NCBI GenBank assembly: GCA_963920765.1
Contig: OY987242.1
Span: forward strand, 24,328,002 to 24,392,001
DNA: 64,000 nucleotides
From: Ulota crispa
Lineage: Eukaryota; Streptophyta; Bryopsida; Orthotrichales; Orthotrichaceae
Reading direction: 5' to 3'
Shown in pieces: positions 58,177-64,000 of the stretch; position 1 is the stretch's first letter; each line of letters starts with the position of its first letter. Both the position numbers and the translations under genes were made by a program. The notes beneath the pieces were generated by a model. That model was not told the DNA's origin and searched no databases. It was given only the letters and a program-made list of their open reading frames with translations.

Positions 58177-61079
58177 TGACTTGAGCTAAGATTTGGGATT
58201 ATTGCATGTGAGGAAGGCTTGAATTTAACATATATACTAAGTAAGAATGGGTCCGCAATTAGGTTGCAATTTTTTTTTAATATTTTTTAAAGAATAGCGA
58301 CTTTAGATTGTGTAGAAAAGATTGCCACCTCATCAATGTTTTGTCACGTTGTTTATGGGAACGTGGGCTTATGATAGGCAAGAGCACTTCCAAAGCAATT
58401 GCAATGTACTTGTAATTAGCATATGAGAAGAGATTTTAGCTCTACTAGATATAATCTTGGATTTGTTAGCCTCTCCCATTTTCAGCTGGTTTTTTTTGTA
58501 AACATGTGTTAGATATTCATTGTATTTATATTTTAGTATACTATAAAATTGTGTCTTTGTGAAATATTGTTGGTTTTTTATTTAATAGTTTTTAAAGTCA
58601 ATCAGATTATTGGGAGTTTACAAATAGCTCATTAATTGCCAATTGTTCCCAAATATTGCTTGTAGTGCACTTGCAATGTATTTTAGTTATTCTTTTGAGA
58701 AAAAGTAGTAACTTTGCCATAACATAGGATGAACAATCATTTAGTGGTCTCACTTTTCCTTGATAACTAAATTTTCAGTGTTTGAGGGTTGTGGACATCT
58801 CTTTACCATATGAGCTACAAACACAATTGTTGTCTTTCCACGTTTTGTGAAGTTTCAAGTAAAAAAAATGCTAACCATGCTGTCTAGGAATTGTCAATAT
58901 GGTTAAACTTGATAAAACATATTAATTGACATTTCTAAAGCCAATTTTGAAACTTTTTCAATATGAAAATTTGTGAAAAGAATTGCAACCTTAATAACAC
59001 AACATGTTTCTTTTCTTGCATGCATGGTGCATGAAGAACTTAGATAACAAGGACAAAGTATCTTTTGTTGAACTTTGACATTGGAATTAAAGGAGACATA
59101 TTCTTTATTTGCTTTTCAAAAATCTATATGCTATTTGCAAGACATTCTAACACACAATTTCACAAAAGAATTTTAAAGTATTTCAATAGTGTTTGAAGTT
59201 ATCATAGAGTTGAAGAGTATTACTTGTGTTATATGAATTATTTTGTCATTTTTAATTTTTTTATTCAACCTTGATTTTGACTTTAATCATAGTTACCATG
59301 AAACACAAGTTTCCAGTGCTTTTTGGTAGTGAAGTTCATCAAATTTAACCTTTGAACTATTTCAAAATCCTTTAATAGTAGAAATTTGAATTGCTTTTTT
59401 GGAATTATGACATAAAATTGATACATGATAATATTTTGAATTATTTATCACAATTTTCTTGAAACCTAGCATACTTAATTAAATTGAAAAATCCAATGTT
59501 TGTCTTGGAAATTGTGTCATGAAAATTACATTATTGGTTGTTTGATCCAATGGTCTCCCCACCTCCCTTGTTTTTCTATATGAACAAGGTTGTAGGTCCT
59601 CTAGACAAGGCTTTCCACATGAGTTTTTGCAAGCAAGTTTTGTGCATATGCTCCCTCATACTTTGACACAAAATTACCTAATGGTTTAGATATGAACTTT
59701 TGTAGGTCTAGCTTGCACTTTGCTACACTATAAGTCACCACATTTATATTTTAAAAAAGGGAATTGATATGCGTACCACATGCACACCTTCTTGACTATC
59801 CCACCACACCCCGAGGTAAACTTTAGATTTCTACCATCAAAAACCTGAATTTGAGAATTTGGAATTCAGATTTGGACTCAAAGACCGTGATTTTGTCTAG
59901 AACCATAAAAAAAATGTAATTGAACAACACCCAATGAAGAAGCTTAGCTTGGGGGAAAAGTGTTACTTTTACTTTTGTTTGTAAAAAAGATAAGCTCTTT
60001 CATTGGGTGTTGTTCAATTAGAACTTTTTTTGTGATTCTAGACAAAATCACGGTCTTCGAGTCCAAATTTGAATTCCAAATTCTCAAATTCAGGTTTTGA
60101 TGGTAGAAATCTAAAATTTACCCCGGGGTGTGGTGGGATAGTCAAGAAGGTGTGGTACTCATATTAATTCCCTTAAAAATAATATGAAATCATATTGTGT
60201 TTTCTTTGCACACTCAAAACACCCCAATTTTAAGATCATTTCTTTCCTTATTCATGATTCTTGTACAATTCTCACTAGCTTGTTGATTTTGTGCAAATTT
60301 AACTTCTCTTGAAAAAGTTTATAAAATTACTTCTTTTTCACGTTTCTTATCCTTTAATATCATCACATAAGCTGTATCACTTCTTGTCATTATCCCTTCA
60401 CATACAAGCATCCGTATACATAAAACAAGTTTTAGTACACTTGAGTCTAAATTTTGGACATCTGAATTTTGGCCTTCACTACATCATCTTCAGCTATGGG
60501 AGATTTTACTTGTAATTTTCAGTGCCAAACCTCCAAAACCCAAGGGTGTAATAATTTTAAAAACAATATGACAACAGTGTTGACAAATCAAATACACATG
60601 AAAGGATAAGACATGTCATATTCCAATGAAGTCATAAAGGCCTTGAACAAAGAAAATACAGAATCAATAATCATGGCAGTTCGTCAAAGGATTGCATTGT
60701 ACGAATATGCCATCAAAGCAAGTTTTGGAGGATAATCTGTGGAATTTCCCACAGCCTATGACCTCTTGTTGTAACCATAAAAAAGGAAGAGACTCACTTG
60801 AAGGAGAAAATTCAAACTACAAAAGAATGAAATTGAAAACCTCCTTTAAGCACATTAGTAGAAAAATTGCATTTCACCGATTGCATCTTGAAATAAACTC
60901 GATTGCCACCAACATTATGGTGATGTAACAGGCCAAAATTGATAAGAAAACATGCACTATATAATAGGAATTTAGAAAGTCAGGATCTCAATAAAGAGGA
61001 ATACCTTCTTCTCAAAGAAGGTACACGTGCTTCTATACTTTGCGCAAAAGCCAAGAGTCTTGAATCCAGTGCCTCTTCT
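58177..61079. other. Spacer between DQD/SDH copies A and B
   Basis: Contains M5-2 and otherwise AT-rich sequence. The last several hundred bases before 61080 should hold the 3' UTR of copy B. No further gene seen. Confidence 0.45.
59759..60172. mobile_element. M5-2, palindromic MITE between the two DQD/SDH genes
   Basis: GGGAATTGATATGCGTACCA to GTACTCATATTAATTCCC, about 414 bp, the same family as M5-1 with better-preserved arms (CCACCACACCCCGAGG and complement). Confidence 0.8.
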
Positions 61080-64000
61080 TCAACTACTCTTTACAGCAGG
61101 TGGTGCCGAAAGTACGTCCCGCATTGGACCTTCTGGTGCTGCATACAAAAAAAGAAAAGCACAGCTGTCACCAGGGTGCGCACCAGAATTATCATAAACT
61201 CTGGAGTCAAACGCAAATTCTGTCAAAATTTGCAACAGAAGTACTAACAGAAATAGAGATGCATACAGAACCAGCCAAAAAGATCCACTCCTTGCGCAAA
61301 CCTTCCCACGCACAATTAGTTCCTCACCAAATTCAACACTAAGCACATATTCTAAAGAGGAAATTACAAATTGGGGCATGAAAACAAAAAATATTATAGG
61401 TAGGGGCACCATTTCAAAATAATCTGTAGATTTTTGTAAATTTCTTTGGTTTGGAAATTGGTTGATTTAGATACATCACATTAAATGTTAATTAACTTTC
61501 AAAAAACTTAAAGGCTTCTCCAAATCAAGCCTAAATAAAGAAATTTTAGTAAAAGGGATGGCAACTTTTGGAGAGACCTCTGAGTTTTTGGAAGTTAGCT
61601 ATCATTTAATGTGATGTATTTAAATCAACCAATGTCCAAACCAAAAAAAATTACAAAAAGTTACAAATAATTTTGAAATTATGCCCCTATCTGTAATTAT
61701 TTTGAAACTATGCCCCTATCTGTAATATTTTTCATTTTCATGCCCCTGTTTGTAATTTCCCCTATTCTAAAAGTTGAGAGAGAAGAAAAAAATTCAAATT
61801 TGAGGTGTAGATTACTCCTCCACACCATGCTTGCAACTCTACCAAGAGTAATTTTGTGCCTACAAATTTGAACGAGAACGTCATGCTCATCAAAGTTTTT
61901 TGGCTATAGACCGCTCTTTGGAACTTGTCAGCGTCATCTTCTAAATTGAAAATAGATTGGTGGTGGATTGGAGATGACTTTAAGAGCATCTTGACAGTGA
62001 TTTGAACATTTTTTTTAAATTATTTTACAACCACTTCCCCTTGCTAAATAGACCTCAAATATTGACATCCTTTGCCCCCCTTTCTCAGCTTTCTAAACAC
62101 GTAGTTAGTTTTGAATTTTGGTGTGGAATAGCTTGCGTGGGATGGGACTGAGTGAGGAGTGGATAACATTACTACAACTTGAAGCAGCATCCACAAAAAC
62201 TCAGCATGAAAATTTATCCTGGTGCTTACGAGAATGGCCTGTGAAGAGTTTGAACTGCTCAAAGGCTTGTCTGAAAAACATCTCCTCCCCACTCACAGTC
62301 GCTGCACCAATCTGCATTGCATCCTTCAAGAGCTGGGTCTCTTTTGGTGTATAAACAGCATCGAACACCAGAGAATACGCACTCAACGCATCCTAAAAAC
62401 AGGTGCACCACATTCTTGTGAGTCACTATAAATTAAATCCCAATATTTTTCATGATGCATGTGTTAAAACGATGGAAAAAGGTGCCTATATTTCTTCTAA
62501 AAACAACTTGTTTCTTTAGTTTTCAACTTGATTCAGCGGTCTTCATGATTTGAAGGTCCCTGATCACAATCCAGACGCTCAATACACAAAGGACTCAACA
62601 AGCTTTGCAAGGAACTCTGGTGTTCAATTCAGCAGAAATTTAGAATTGAGTGAAAAGTATCGAATGTGATAAACCAACCTTAGAAATTGGAGACTTCGTG
62701 ATTTCTGGTACCATTCCAAGAGAGGTGCTGTTGGCAAGTATCATGCCCGTCTCGGGACGGAAGTCTGAAAGCTTCTCAAGCTCTATTGCCTCCCCACCCA
62801 CCGACTGTGCTAGTGCCTTCGCTCGCTCTAAAATGGCAAAAAAATAATCATTTAGTTCACGTTCAATGATGCTCAACAATACTACCTGTAGGTCAAGGGT
62901 TTACAAAGTAGGGTCTAAACAAGAAATTTCAATGCAGATTGCAGAGGGTTTAGAACGAGTACCAAAGTTGCGGTTCGCAACGACAACGCGGGCATGTCTT
63001 TCTTTAGCTCCGTAAGCCAAGGCTTTGCCAGCCCCACCAGCTCCAATGACGACGAACAGCTTATCTTTCAACGGAGCTTCAGTGTTGGTTGCCAGCCCTG
63101 CAGGTGGACAAGGTCTCTTTAGCAAAGCAAGATTTTAGCATCACCTATGCCTTTCAGGCCTAAGCATCCACGCGCTACTCTGTTTAACCATACTTCATAT
63201 TCACCTTGATAGTGACTTGATTCGGCTTCAAGCTCAAATTGAATATTTAAGTTCACCATATCTAAGCTTTAAGTCACTTATCCTAATAATTGAGCATTTA
63301 AATACCATCCGCACGTTTTGAGAGCCGAGATCTGAACTACTGTATTCAACATTTTCACTTCTCAATCTTCAAAATCTAAATCTAAGGTTTTGTTTGAAAC
63401 TATAAAACGTGGGTTTCTATTGTGTTATACACCACCAACAAATTAGATTTTCAGGAGAGGTTTTCACTATTTAACAATATTTTTCAAAGCAATTTTGAAG
63501 CTTCAAGAGTGGAAATAAATAAATTCCAAAACTTCAAAGAAGGTAACAAACTATACCGAAGGAAAGAAAATATCTTACCATAGATTCTTGAGTGAAGAAA
63601 CATGCTTGAGAATATTCAAAAACGTTATTTAATCTCAAGAAGTGGACGTTTTAAGTTTAGCATAGGCAAATTAGGAGTTAGGAAATATATGCAGACGAGA
63701 GATTTGGCTTGCACACAGTAAGAGCCAATAGAAGACTTCGTACCTGCCTGACGAAGCCCGTCCTCAATGGCTGAGAGGGCACCAATACAATCAGTATTGT
63801 AGCCTTGCAACTGTCCATCCTTTTCTCGTATAACTGTATTCACTGCTCCAATTCCCTGGAAATTTTGCAAGAATAGCAAAGTCAACAACCAAGTTCATTT
63901 TCTCCCTTCCAAAAAATATCAAAAGCCTCTCTGTAGCTCTTTCAGATTGCGTGTGAAAGTAAGCTTTAGATACCCACCTTTGTAACATCGTCAACTTTAT
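61080..64000 (-). CDS. DQD/SDH: Bifunctional DQD/SDH, copy B, 3' part only (5' end beyond window)
   Basis: Second shikimate-pathway gene, head-to-tail with copy A and transcribed toward it. Visible exons: 64000-63978 (partial, ends KVDDVTK), 63855-63744, 63097-62963, 62827-62679, 62392-62230, 61138-61080. The five complete exons have exactly the same lengths as in copy A (112, 135, 149, 163, 59) and the same phases. About 212 residues are seen, all within the SDH domain: GAVNT, YNTDC with the catalytic Asp, GAGGAGKA, ANRNFG, SEEMFFRQAFEQFKLFTGHS-type end (SGEEMFFRQAFEQF) and tail PMRDVLSAPPAVKSS. No stop or frameshift interrupts it. The S-K-S substrate motif and the whole DQD half lie outside the window. 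Its last intron is about 1.1 kb, against about 0.25 kb in copy A, because of an inserted inverted-repeat element. Confidence 0.93.
61358..61762. mobile_element. M12, inverted-repeat element in the last intron of DQD/SDH copy B
   Basis: AGGAAATTACAAATTGGGGC and its inverted counterpart GCCCCTGTTTGTAATTTCCCC. It is flanked by TATTCTAAAG and TATTCTAAAAG, a 9-10 bp direct duplication like that of Mutator-type elements. The right side carries a doubled ATGCCCCTATCTGTAAT unit. Confidence 0.7.

Overview
This is nuclear DNA of a flowering-plant type. The genes have many short exons with GT-AG introns, the intergenic DNA is AT-rich and crowded with inverted-repeat elements, and the proteins are plant AP-4 epsilon and the plant-type fused dehydroquinate dehydratase/shikimate dehydrogenase. 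The species cannot be told from sequence alone.

Layout: 1-33.6 kb holds no recognisable host gene. It is a mosaic of nested, short, non-autonomous DNA transposons. The dominant family ends in TTAA + CCCCTAAAGG (called T elements here). Others are two CACTA-like elements (11.4-14.3 and 14.9-17.6 kb), long fold-back elements (M6), TA-flanked MITEs beginning AGGTA (M3, M4, M8, M9), Stowaway-like elements (S) and further palindromic families. No transposase reading frame is visible. 34.4-40.5 kb (minus strand) is an intact 12-exon AP4E gene, with a GC-richer leader region to about 42.5 kb that carries a tandem duplication of a leader exon. 42.7-48.9 kb is again repeats and unassigned DNA. 49.0-56.3 kb (minus) is an intact 11-exon DQD/SDH gene (copy A). 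57-61 kb is intergenic. 61.1-64.0 kb (minus) is the 3' half of a second, head-to-tail DQD/SDH gene (copy B) that runs off the window.

Biology: AP4E is the large epsilon subunit of the AP-4 adaptor at the trans-Golgi network. The DQD/SDH pair belongs to the shikimate pathway. Copy A has Gly in place of the second Ser of the substrate-binding S-K-S motif and shows no plastid transit peptide from its first ATG. Both point to a specialised rather than housekeeping role, perhaps in quinate metabolism (inference).

The most unusual signal is the T family. At least fifteen elements or arms in this window keep TTAA, or a one-base variant, at their ends. In two places the window itself contains the un-inserted version of the target, with a single TTAA where the filled site has two. 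TTAA duplication with CCC-starting termini is the hallmark of piggyBac-type transposition, which I do not know to be a described abundant class in flowering plants. One locus (29.0-33.6 kb) is a four-level nest of these elements.
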